A stretch of DNA of 45,851 nucleotides, taken from NCBI RefSeq assembly GCF_023516615.1, contig NZ_JAMGBF010000104.1, forward strand, positions 1-45,851. Direction: 5' to 3'. This document shows, piece after piece, positions 39,077 to 45,851 of the stretch (position 1 is its first letter; each line of letters starts with the position of its first letter). Source of the DNA: Streptomyces panaciradicis. Lineage in GTDB: Bacteria; Actinomycetota; Actinomycetes; Streptomycetales; Streptomycetaceae. A program made the position numbers and the translations under genes. The notes beneath the pieces were generated by a model. The model worked only from the letters and a program-made list of their open reading frames with translations. It was not told the origin of the DNA and did no database searches.

Positions 39077-42000
39077 TTATCCGGCTGCTTTTCCGGCCTG
39101 GCCCAGGTGGCCCGGAGCGTTGTCGACGCTGAATCGGTAAGACCCTGATCCGACCTCGAACACGGCGGTCCCGTGCTCCATCCGGAGGAACCGCACTCCC
39201 CTGACGTCGTCGGCCGGCCGGCCTCCTTCGGTGACCGCCCATCGGTTCGCGGACGGGACGTGGACCTCGGCAACGGTGTTGACCGGAACCGTCACCCGCA
39301 GATCGAAGCCGCCGTGGTCGGTGTTCCAACGCGACGACAGCAGGCCGTAGACGGTCTTGAGACTCCCGGAGCCCTGCGTCAGGTTTCCACCGGGTGCCGG
39401 TGCGATCCGGGAGCGTTTGTAGCCGGGCTCGATCGCGGAGAGGCCGCCGATGTTCTGGAACATCCAGTCGCCCACGGCGCCGTAGGCGTAGTGATTGAAG
39501 GAGTTCATCTCGACAGGACCGAAGCTGCCGTCGGGCATGATCGAGTTCCAGCGCTCCCACATGGTGGTGGCGCCGTTGACGACCTCGTAGCCCCATGACG
39601 GGTAGTCCGTGTGCAGGAGCATCTTGTAGGCCAGGTCGTCCCTGCCGATCCTGCTCAGCGCGGGCAGCAGCAGCGGTGTACCGATGAAGCCGGTGCGCAG
39701 GTGGTTGTCGGTGAGTGCCAGTTTGGCCACGAACTTCCCCCCGGCCTTCTCGACCAGTGCGGGGTCCGAGATGAGGTCCATGGCGAGGGCCATCGCGTAT
39801 CCCGTCTGCGAGTTGCCTTTCACTGTGCCGTCGGCCGCGACGTAGGCCGCGGTGAAGGCGGTGCGGATGTCGGCGGAGAGCTTGCGGTAGTCGGCGGCGG
39901 CCGCATCATCACCCAGGGCGTTGGCGACCGCGGCCATCATGCGGGCGTCCTCGGCGAAATAGGCCGTACCCAGGATGCCCTGCTCGGTCGGGTCGTCGAG
40001 GTTCAGCCAGTCATTGGTGAAGAACGTGGTGCGGCCGGGTTCGAGCAGGTCCGGTCCGGCGCTGTCGCGTACGAACTGGAAGAACTTCCGCATGGCGGAG
40101 TAGTTCTCGCGCAGAATTCGGGTGTCGCCGTAGGAGTGCCATACGTGGTACGGCACGGTGATCATCACGTCGTCCCAGCCGACACCGCTGTCGCTGAACT
40201 GTCCCTGCGGAGTCGGCACGACCGCGGGCAGGTCACCGTTGGCGTACTGGGAGTTGCGTACGTCCGCCATCCAGTGGGACAGGAACGCGCGGGTGTCGAC
40301 GAGGTAGTTGGCCGTCGGCGCGAACAGGCTGATGTCTCCCGTCCAACCCAGCCGCTCGTCGCGGGCCGGGGTGTCGGTGGGGATGGAGAGGAAGTTGCCT
40401 CGCTGGCTCCAGGAGATGTTGCTCACCAGTTGGTTGAGCATGCCGTCCGACGTTTTCAGCGTGCCGGTGCCGGCGAGGTCGGATCCCCATACGACGCCCT
40501 TGACGTCGGAGAGCGCGGGGGGCTCGGTCACACCGTTGATCTCGATGTAGCGGAACCCGTGCTGGGTGAAGGTGGGCTGGTACGTCGACGTTCCGGTGTC
40601 GGCGAACGTGTAGCGGTCGGTGACCTTGGCGGTGCGGAAGTTGTCGGTGTAAAGGGTGCCGTTCTTGTTGAGCACCTCCGCGTAGCGGATCCTGACGGTC
40701 TGTCCGGCCGAACCGGTGAGGGTCAGCCGTGACACGCCGACCATGTTCTGGCCGAGGTCGTAGACGTATGTCCCGGTGGTGGGTTCGGTCATCTTCCGGG
40801 CCTTGAGCACCTGGGTCTGACGCACCGGCTCGTCGGTCTGTGGGACCAGGAGTGCGGTGTGCGACTCCAGGACCGCGGCGGATTCCCACGCGCTGTCGTC
40901 GAATCCCGGCCGACTCCAGCCCGACGGCGCAAGGCGCGCGTCGTAGGTCTCCCCGTCCTGCAGGTCGGCCTTCACGTAGGGGCCCGCGGCGGCCTTCCAG
41001 GAAGCGTCCGTTCCGATCCACTGGACGGAACCGTCGGTGTAGGCGATGCGCACCTTGGCCACCAGGGCGGGGGTGTCTCCGTACTGACGGCTCCAGCCGA
41101 TCCCGACCTTGCCGGACCACCAGCCGTCCGCCAGGGAGGCTCCGATGGCATTGCCTCCGCTGTCGAGCAGTCCGGTCACGTCGTAGGTTTGGGACTGGAT
41201 GCGCTGACGGTAGTTGGTCCAACCCGGGGCCAGGACCTGGTCACCGACTCGCTTTCCGTTGAGCTCCAGCTGGTAGATCCCCAGTGCCGAGGCGTAGATC
41301 CGTGCGGAGGAGACCTTCTTGCCGGCCTCGGTGGCGAAGTCCTTGCGCAGCAGCGGCAGTGGGCGGGACGCCGGTGCGTACAGGGCGTCGGTGGTGCCGG
41401 ACACCACGAGGGCGGAGTCGACGATGTCACCGCCGGTGAATGGATTGCGTCCGGAGACGAAGTCGGTCTTCAGCAGCGTGGTGCCGTCGGCGCCGGTGAC
41501 CACTGCGTCGTAGACCGTGCCCTTCTCGCCGCAGCACGCGTGGGTGCGGAAGCCGACGTAGCCCTTCGAAAACGTGGAGTCGGTGTAGGAGTTGACCGAC
41601 TTGCCGTCGAGTGTCGTGGTGACGGTGCTGCCCGCCACGTCGTAGCGGACAGTGTGCCGGCCGGTGAGCAGATCCGCGTCCGTGAATCCGTAGGGAGCCA
41701 GATCCACCTCCTGAAGCACGGAGTAGACGCCGTTGACCTGCTTGTGCAGCCTCAGCAGCGGCGTCGGGCCCGCGACGTTGAACTGCCACATGTAGCCGTT
41801 GCTCGCATCCGGGGCGCGCAGGAACATGCCGAAGGCGGCGCTGTCGAGCTTGAAGTCGACCGTGGCCGTGTAGTCGGTCCACTTGCCCAGCTCACTCGGA
41901 GCCGCAGTGCGGGTGATCCATTGGGCGCCGTCCCAGTCGCCGGAGTGCAGCAGGCCGGTCTCGAAGGAGGCGTCCATGCTCCAACGGGTCGCGGCTCCCC

Positions 42001-42394
42001 TGTCGTCCCAGGCCCGAACGCGCCAGTAGTAGCGCGTGGCCGCCTTGAGGCCGGGACCGCCGTACGCGACGTCGACCTGGCGATTGGAAGCCACCTTGCC
42101 CGAGGACCACACATCGGCAGACCCTGGTGTGCGGCCGACCTGGATCTCGTAGGCCCGCTGCGATGTCGCCCGCCGGGCCGAGACCAACTGCCAGCCGAAG
42201 TCCGGATCCTCACCACCCATGCCCACCGGGTTCACGCGACCGTTGGTGGTCAGGGCCTTCACGGCGAACGACGCATCCGGCGCTGCCGCGCTCGCGGTGG
42301 ACACCGAAGTCGGCAGGACCGCCGCTCCCGCCACCAAGGCGAATACGACAAAGCCTCTGAGGAGTCCGGACAGGAACGCGCGTTTGCGGAGCAC
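39077..42394 (-). CDS. Secreted alpha-L-rhamnosidase (GH78)
   Basis: A 1105-residue protein from a GTG at 42392-42394 after GGAG. A Sec signal peptide (LRGFVVFALVAGAAVLP, cleavage near ASA-A) exports it. A fibronectin-like domain (PDFGWQLVSARRATSQRAYE) comes first, then at about 160-310 a beta-jelly-roll (GMFLRAPDASNGYMWQFNVA, TVRYDVAGSTVTTTLDGKSV) at the place where Streptomyces Rha78A has its CBM67 rhamnose-binding insert. The catalytic (alpha/alpha)6 barrel holds TDTPARDERLGWTGD near residue 678, with the general-acid Glu, and GATTMWERWNS near 945 with the base Glu. A beta-sandwich closes it. It should release rhamnose from plant glycosides or pectin. A LacI-type operator lies just upstream. 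Confidence 0.95.
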   Translation of the reverse strand: MLRKRAFLSGLLRGFVVFALVAGAAVLPTSVSTASAAAPDASFAVKALTTNGRVNPVGMGGEDPDFGWQLVSARRATSQRAYEIQVGRTPGSADVWSSGKVASNRQVDVAYGGPGLKAATRYYWRVRAWDDRGAATRWSMDASFETGLLHSGDWDGAQWITRTAAPSELGKWTDYTATVDFKLDSAAFGMFLRAPDASNGYMWQFNVAGPTPLLRLHKQVNGVYSVLQEVDLAPYGFTDADLLTGRHTVRYDVAGSTVTTTLDGKSVNSYTDSTFSKGYVGFRTHACCGEKGTVYDAVVTGADGTTLLKTDFVSGRNPFTGGDIVDSALVVSGTTDALYAPASRPLPLLRKDFATEAGKKVSSARIYASALGIYQLELNGKRVGDQVLAPGWTNYRQRIQSQTYDVTGLLDSGGNAIGASLADGWWSGKVGIGWSRQYGDTPALVAKVRIAYTDGSVQWIGTDASWKAAAGPYVKADLQDGETYDARLAPSGWSRPGFDDSAWESAAVLESHTALLVPQTDEPVRQTQVLKARKMTEPTTGTYVYDLGQNMVGVSRLTLTGSAGQTVRIRYAEVLNKNGTLYTDNFRTAKVTDRYTFADTGTSTYQPTFTQHGFRYIEINGVTEPPALSDVKGVVWGSDLAGTGTLKTSDGMLNQLVSNISWSQRGNFLSIPTDTPARDERLGWTGDISLFAPTANYLVDTRAFLSHWMADVRNSQYANGDLPAVVPTPQGQFSDSGVGWDDVMITVPYHVWHSYGDTRILRENYSAMRKFFQFVRDSAGPDLLEPGRTTFFTNDWLNLDDPTEQGILGTAYFAEDARMMAAVANALGDDAAAADYRKLSADIRTAFTAAYVAADGTVKGNSQTGYAMALAMDLISDPALVEKAGGKFVAKLALTDNHLRTGFIGTPLLLPALSRIGRDDLAYKMLLHTDYPSWGYEVVNGATTMWERWNSIMPDGSFGPVEMNSFNHYAYGAVGDWMFQNIGGLSAIEPGYKRSRIAPAPGGNLTQGSGSLKTVYGLLSSRWNTDHGGFDLRVTVPVNTVAEVHVPSANRWAVTEGGRPADDVRGVRFLRMEHGTAVFEVGSGSYRFSVDNAPGHLGQAGKAAG

Positions 42395-42408
42395 GGCATC
42401 TCCAGTGG

Positions 42409-42422
42409 TTGAAACGTTTCAA
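42409..42422. promoter_or_regulatory. LacI-type operator
   Basis: TTGAAACGTTTCAA is a perfect 14-base palindrome with the central CG typical of LacI/GalR operators. It lies 15 bases upstream of the GH78 start codon and downstream of the predicted promoter, a position for blocking transcription. Confidence 0.8.
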
Positions 42423-42439
42423 ACGCTCAGATTTCGGAG

Positions 42440-42469
42440 ACCGTACTCAGGTTGTGAGGGACACGTCAA
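42440..42469 (-). promoter_or_regulatory. Candidate promoter of the GH78 gene
   Basis: On the minus strand TTGACG (42464-42469) and TACGGT (42440-42445), 18 bases apart, resemble a vegetative Streptomyces promoter. Transcription would start near 42433, placing the palindrome at roughly +11 to +24. Confidence 0.5.
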
Positions 42470-42672
42470 GCAGTAGGACACGGGTTGCCGAACTCCCTTT
42501 TCACGCCGTCATCTTCTCGCCACCGTTGGTACCGGCCCCTTTTGCCGCCGTGTGGTTGCCCCCCGCAAGACCGTGGGCGAGGCACATGACCAGGCGGGCG
42601 GCCAGCGAAGACGAGCGCCGGCGCGACCGCTTCTGGGGGACGTCGCCCATCTCCTGAGATCGACGAGAGCCC

Positions 42673-42987
42673 GTGGAGCGCAGCGCCATGACCGAAGTGC
42701 TCGCACGGCATCCGGACATCGACGGCGTGCTCGCCGCGTCCGACACGACGGCCGCCGGGGCTCTGCAGGTCGTGTGCGCGGCGGGACGATGCGTGCCGCA
42801 CGACGTCGCCTTGATCGGCCTCGACGACTTCTCGCCGGCACTGTGCACAAAGCCACGGCTCACAACGGTGCGTCAATCGCTGGATGCGATGGGTCGGGCC
42901 ATGATCCGGCTGCTCCAGGCAGACATGGAGGGGCCGTCCGTGGCCTACCGCCGCGCCATGCTCCGGATCAGGTTGGTTCATTCGTGA
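42673..42987 (+). pseudogene. LacI-family regulator, C-terminal remnant
   Basis: About 104 residues read AMTEVLARHPDIDGVLAASD, TTAAGALQVVCAAGRCVPHD and VALIGLDDFSPALCTKPRLT, then TVRQSLDAMGRAMIRLLQAD. This is the last third of a LacI/GalR ligand-binding domain, with the hallmark VALIGxDD and the LTTVRQ-x3-MG segment. The DNA-binding domain and most of the sugar-binding lobe are absent upstream, where no frame is protein-like. The remnant lies next to the GH78 gene and its LacI-type operator, so it is probably what is left of that gene's own repressor. Confidence 0.8.
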
Positions 42988-43181
42988 ACGGCGCTGAGCA
43001 ACGCCCGCCGCTCTGCACCGGGCTTGACCGCCCAGGGCTCGCAAGGGCTCCCGGCCCGAAGGCCCCCTCGGACGCGTGCCGGTCCGCGCCCCAGGGGCCC
43101 GCAAAGTCGTCGGCAACCTTTTCGCCGTGGGCGGCCACTGACCAGTGCACCATCGGCTCGATCCCGAACGGACAAGAAATC

Positions 43182-44132
43182 ATGACGACGAGGCAGGCCG
43201 CGCGGCAGCGCAGACGCAGACAGAGACTCGTGCTGGGCACCACGGTGGCGGTGACCGCAGCAGGCGTTCTCGCTTACCTGGTCATGACGTTGCTCCCTGG
43301 CCACAAGGTCGAAGCGGAGCCGGCCGCGGCCACCCCGCTCGCGACCAACCAGCCAAAGGCCGTCGGCACGGCGTCTGTCAGCGCGACGCCGAGCCGGTCG
43401 TCAAGTCCGAGTGCGAGCGGCTCGGCCAGCCCGAAGACCACCGCGAGCCCCAAGGCGGCCAAGTCCTCTGCCAAGGGCACAGAAAAAGCGTCGCGCGACT
43501 CGAGCACGCCCCCGGCGGCAGGGCGGATCCGGCCCAACACCTCGTACCAGGGCGTCGCGACCGCTTACGAGGCCGGCGTCGGGGACGGGGCGTGCCTCTT
43601 CGGCCCGAGCCCGGACATGATGATCGCGGCGATGAACACCACCGACTATCAAACCTCCAGGGCCTGCGGCGCGTACGTGCTCGTCCGCGCGGCCAACGGG
43701 AAGTCGATCACGGTACGGATCACCAATGAATGCCCTCTGCCCTGCGCACCCGGGCAGATCGATCTCAGCCAACAGGCTTTCGCCAAGCTCGCCGACCTCA
43801 AGGTCGGCCGACTCCCCATCACCTGGAGCTTGGTGAGCCCCGGCTCCATCGGCACGATGTCCATCCGGTACAAGACCGGATCCAGCGCCTACTGGTGCGG
43901 AATTCAGGTCATCGGTCACCGCAACCCGGTCGCACGGCTGGAGGTCCGCACCGGTGGCGGCTGGACGCAGTTGCCCCGCACCAGCTTCAACTACTTCATC
44001 TCCGCCGACGGCAACGGCTGCGGCAAGGCCATCAGAGTCACCGATATTTATGGCGAACAGCTGACCGTCAGCAGACTCGCGGTCCTGCCGAACGTCGTAC
44101 AACCGACGCGGGCCCAGTTCGCCCAGCACTGA
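43182..44132 (+). CDS. Secreted expansin-like protein
   Basis: A 316-residue protein from the ATG at 43182; the much longer open frame upstream is not protein-like. A basic N-terminus (ARQRRRRQRL) and a hydrophobic stretch (VLGTTVAVTAAGVLAYLVMT) form a signal or membrane anchor, followed by a Ser/Pro/Ala/Lys linker of about 75 residues. The expansin double-psi barrel begins at SYQGVATAYEAGVGDGACLF, continues ACGAYVLVRAANGKSITVRI and TNECPLPCAPGQIDLSQQAF, and is followed by an expansin-type beta-sandwich (SSAYWCGIQVIGHRNPVARL, RTGGGWTQLPRTSFNYFIS). The Asp of IDLS matches the essential D82 of Bacillus EXLX1, but D71 of the VTD motif is Asn here. It should bind and loosen cellulose or cell wall. 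Confidence 0.9.
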   Translation: MTTRQAARQRRRRQRLVLGTTVAVTAAGVLAYLVMTLLPGHKVEAEPAAATPLATNQPKAVGTASVSATPSRSSSPSASGSASPKTTASPKAAKSSAKGTEKASRDSSTPPAAGRIRPNTSYQGVATAYEAGVGDGACLFGPSPDMMIAAMNTTDYQTSRACGAYVLVRAANGKSITVRITNECPLPCAPGQIDLSQQAFAKLADLKVGRLPITWSLVSPGSIGTMSIRYKTGSSAYWCGIQVIGHRNPVARLEVRTGGGWTQLPRTSFNYFISADGNGCGKAIRVTDIYGEQLTVSRLAVLPNVVQPTRAQFAQH

Positions 44133-44183
44133 TCTCAGCAACTGTCAGCGCTGCCGACTGTCCCGAAGTGGCGTCTTGCGTGA

Positions 44184-44211
44184 GCGGTCGCACAGACTTC
44201 TGTGCGACCGC
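44184..44211 (+). terminator. Hairpin terminator of the expansin gene
   Basis: GCGGTCGCACAGA and TCTGTGCGACCGC pair perfectly over 13 bases with only CT between the arms, 51 bases after the expansin stop. It lacks a U tract, as many Streptomyces terminators do. Confidence 0.75.
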
Positions 44212-44280
44212 CGTGCTGATGGCGAGTGGGCAGGCGAAATGCTTGGCAAAGGTGATCTCTATCAGCGGCGACCAGCAAAG

Positions 44281-44445
44281 ACCGGCGCGAAATTGCTCTT
44301 CCAGGTCTTCACCGAGCGCGAGGAACGGCGCGCAATCTCCATCGCATCGAACACCTCGTTCTCGGAGTGGAAGCAGACCATCACCGATCTCCGGCTCCGC
44401 GCGGCGATCGCAGACCGGGGCACCTTCAACGCGCGCTGCCAGTGA
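44281..44445 (+). pseudogene. IstB-like ATPase (IS21 family) C-terminal relic
   Basis: One frame reads KLLFQVFTEREERRAISIAS, NTSFSEWKQTITDLRLRAAI and ADRGTFNAR, ending at TGA 44443-44445. This is the end of the IS21 helper ATPase IstB: LLFQV-x-TEREE, an AxAxN-x-x-FSEW segment and the DRxTFNA motif. The Walker motifs and the transposase IstA are absent, and the usual I-x-E-T-G-T-x-S tail is replaced by a stop. Only about 55 residues remain, so this is an inactive fragment of a lost IS21-type element. Confidence 0.75.
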
Positions 44446-44511
44446 CCCGGCAGAGGGTCGAGTCATGTCCCCTGGGCGGTGCGACTCCCGCATTACTACT
44501 GCCGGGCGAGC

Positions 44512-45000
44512 TCAGCCGCCCGGAGCTTCCGTGTCACCTTGAAGCCAGACATAGTTGACCGGCTGGGCCGCATTCCAGTTCTCGGCAAGGCCGGCGTCGA
44601 CCGGCATGAACCCGGCCCCCCGATAACAGCGCAGAGCTTTCTCATTGTCTGGATGAACGCGCATGAAGACGTCGGAAAAGCCCGCCCCGACGGCCTGCGC
44701 GAGAAGCCCCCGCACCAGCACGCGACCGAGTCCCTTCCCGCGTTGGTCGGGCGCCACGATGATCCGGGCGAGTTCGACCTCGTCTTCCTCAGCGTCGAAC
44801 CACAACTCCCCGTAACCGACGGCCTTCTCCTCCTCCACGAGGACCTGGGCCCGCACGTCGTCGTCCCGCTGCCAATCAGCGATCGTCTGTATGTCCACGG
44901 GGAACTCCTTCCGCCCGCACCACATGACGACCTCGTCGGCAGAAGTCGGCCAGGTCGCCATCGTGACGGCGTGAGCGTCGGCGAACGGACGAAGCTCCAT
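44512..45000 (-). CDS. GNAT-family N-acetyltransferase
   Basis: A 162-residue protein from the ATG at 44998-45000; ATGs at 45018 and 45024 are also possible, and no ribosome site is decisive. It reads MELRPFADAHAVTMATWPTS, ADEVVMWCGRKEFPVDIQTI, VGYGELWFDAEEDEVELARI, the acetyl-CoA loop IVAPDQRGKGLGRVLVRGLL (V-x-P-x-x-R-G-x-G-x-G), and VHPDNEKALRCYRGAGFMPV, which is the usual N-x-x-A-x-x-x-Y-x-x-x-GF of the fold. The target could be a small amine or a protein. It stands alone beside an IS21 relic, so no partner gives a clue. Confidence 0.9.
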   Translation of the reverse strand: MELRPFADAHAVTMATWPTSADEVVMWCGRKEFPVDIQTIADWQRDDDVRAQVLVEEEKAVGYGELWFDAEEDEVELARIIVAPDQRGKGLGRVLVRGLLAQAVGAGFSDVFMRVHPDNEKALRCYRGAGFMPVDAGLAENWNAAQPVNYVWLQGDTEAPGG

Positions 45001-45463
45001 ACGTGTCGATCCATCCATGATCATGATCAGATAAAGCAACCGGCAGGCAGCCGGCACCACCTGCCCCATCTATTCTGCACGGGCAATGACAGGGGCTGGC
45101 GCCCTCAAGGGCGTCGGCCTCCGCCATGCTGAGCCCGCCCGCTCTCCGCCGGCCGAGCCAATTGCCCGTCCTCGGCATTTGCTGCGGAGAGGCCAAGAAA
45201 TCCTTGAGCGCCCCAACCGAGGGTGGCACCCGCAGACCGAAGTCACCGGCCGGGGCCGGTTGAAGGAGTCGATCGGCGACTCGGCTGCGGTCCCGAAGCG
45301 CCGCAGGATCTCACCCAGGCTTGAACACCGAGGAGACCGCCCAGGCCCTGAACGTTGCTCAGGCACCTCCAAGAACCCGCCCCACTGAGTACCCATCAGT
45401 CGGCAGCCCGGCAGGCCGTCCGGGCCGGGATGAGGCAGGAAGCCCAGCCATCCCGGCCGGACC
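45001..45463. other. Region without a convincing gene
   Basis: No frame between the GNAT gene and the DUF418-type gene looks like a folded protein. A plus-strand open frame from 45086 to 45388 has no ribosome site and an Arg/Pro/Gly-rich composition, and is not called. Confidence 0.45.
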
Positions 45464-45851
45464 TCACCGGACGTACTTGGCGGGCTTGGTGGCGGTGTTG
45501 AGCAGGTACTCCAGGGGGCCGCGGCGGAAGAAGCGGGACCAGACGGCGGCGACCACGATCGCCCCGAGGACGTACATGAGCAGCGGCACCCAGGACTGCT
45601 GGGTGTCTGTCCCGGCGGGGGTGGACAGCACGGACTGTGCGAGGAAGTGGCCGACATAGGCGGTCAGGGACATGGTGCCCACGGCGATGACCGGCTTCGC
45701 CAGGCGGCGCAGACGCGGCAGGCGGTCCATCAGCATCGTCGCGCCCACGATCACGAGGATCGCGACGCCCACGCTGCCGATGATGTCGAACGTGGTGCCG
45801 CTGTGCGGCCCGGCGGTCAACAGTTCCGAGAACGACCGCTGGGGCTCGCCG
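45464..45851 (-). CDS. DUF418-type membrane protein, C-terminal end, runs off the window
   Basis: The minus-strand frame is open from the window edge to a stop at 45464, about 128 residues. It reads GPHSGTTFDIIGSVGVAILV, IVGATMLMDRL, AVGTMSLTAYVGHFLAQSVL, VPLLMYVLGAIVVAAVWSRF and RRGPLEYLLNTATKPAKYV. The GTMSLTAYVGH and RGPLEYLLN motifs are the conserved end of the DUF418 / heparan-glucosaminide-acetyltransferase-like domain, where four membrane segments remain visible. These proteins are multi-spanning acyltransferase-like proteins of unknown substrate. Upstream domains are outside the window. Confidence 0.85.
   Translation of the reverse strand, partial: GEPQRSFSELLTAGPHSGTTFDIIGSVGVAILVIVGATMLMDRLPRLRRLAKPVIAVGTMSLTAYVGHFLAQSVLSTPAGTDTQQSWVPLLMYVLGAIVVAAVWSRFFRRGPLEYLLNTATKPAKYVR

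Noticed and set aside
42552..43181. Upstream extension of the expansin frame and the first 200 codons it would add
   Set aside because: The composition is not protein-like, it overlaps the LacI remnant in another frame, and the ATG at 43182 leads directly into a signal-like segment.
1..45851. tRNA or rRNA genes, CRISPR arrays, origins of replication
   Set aside because: No cloverleaf with a conserved T-loop, no regularly spaced repeats with unique spacers and no DnaA-box cluster was noticed by eye.

Overview
The window is very GC-rich. Its protein families (SpoIIE-type phosphatase with HATPase, DUF6069, TIGR01777 epimerase, Tat-exported GH29 enzyme with a ricin-type lectin, bacterial expansin) and its short ATGA/GTGA gene overlaps point to a Streptomyces-like actinomycete. 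No rRNA, tRNA or CRISPR array was seen. All functional calls rest on recognising families and motifs by eye; no search was run.

Layout. (1) 1-10300 is a decayed accessory zone. Intact genes (zinc-ribbon protein, TetR with alpha/beta hydrolase, DksA/TraR-type zinc finger, DUF488, alkyltransferase-like protein, RibD/DHFR-like reductase) sit among relics of IS110, IS630 and IS701 transposases and of genes they appear to have broken: a methyltransferase, a polymorphic-toxin-like tail with a possible immunity gene, and a conserved gene with an internal TAA. (2) 10298-18200 holds a Tat-exported alpha-L-fucosidase, a PAS/GAF/SpoIIE signalling protein split by an in-frame TGA, a degenerate PAS gene, a divergent DUF6069/MarR pair with two operator-like repeats, a TIGR01777 epimerase and a GntR relic. 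(3) 18228-38439 is a dense catabolic region of about 17 genes. (4) 39077-45851 holds a GH78 rhamnosidase with a LacI-type operator beside a truncated LacI gene, a secreted expansin-like protein, an IstB relic, a GNAT acetyltransferase and the end of a DUF418-type membrane protein.

The catabolic region is the most interesting part. A seven-gene minus-strand operon (carotenoid/lignostilbene oxygenase, metallo-beta-lactamase-fold hydrolase, SDR, carboxymuconolactone-decarboxylase-like protein, two FAH-family hydrolases, SDR) is coupled by overlaps and read divergently from a LysR regulator. Next come an MFS transporter and a two-domain EthD protein, then an ALDH - P450 (broken) - ferredoxin - ferredoxin reductase operon, an intact second P450, an AraC regulator, and an operon of a 2,4'-dihydroxyacetophenone-dioxygenase-like cupin, an MFS transporter and a butanediol-dehydrogenase-like ADH. 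The enzyme set fits oxidative breakdown of a two-ring, stilbene-like or aryl-propane compound: P450 oxidation, C=C cleavage, aldehyde oxidation, and cleavage of an aryl alpha-hydroxyketone. The substrate is inferred, not shown, and no recognisable ring-opening extradiol or intradiol dioxygenase is present.

Many genes are broken (at least fifteen relics), typical of a plastic chromosome arm or large plasmid. Some single-base lesions could be sequencing errors, notably the TGA at 13840.
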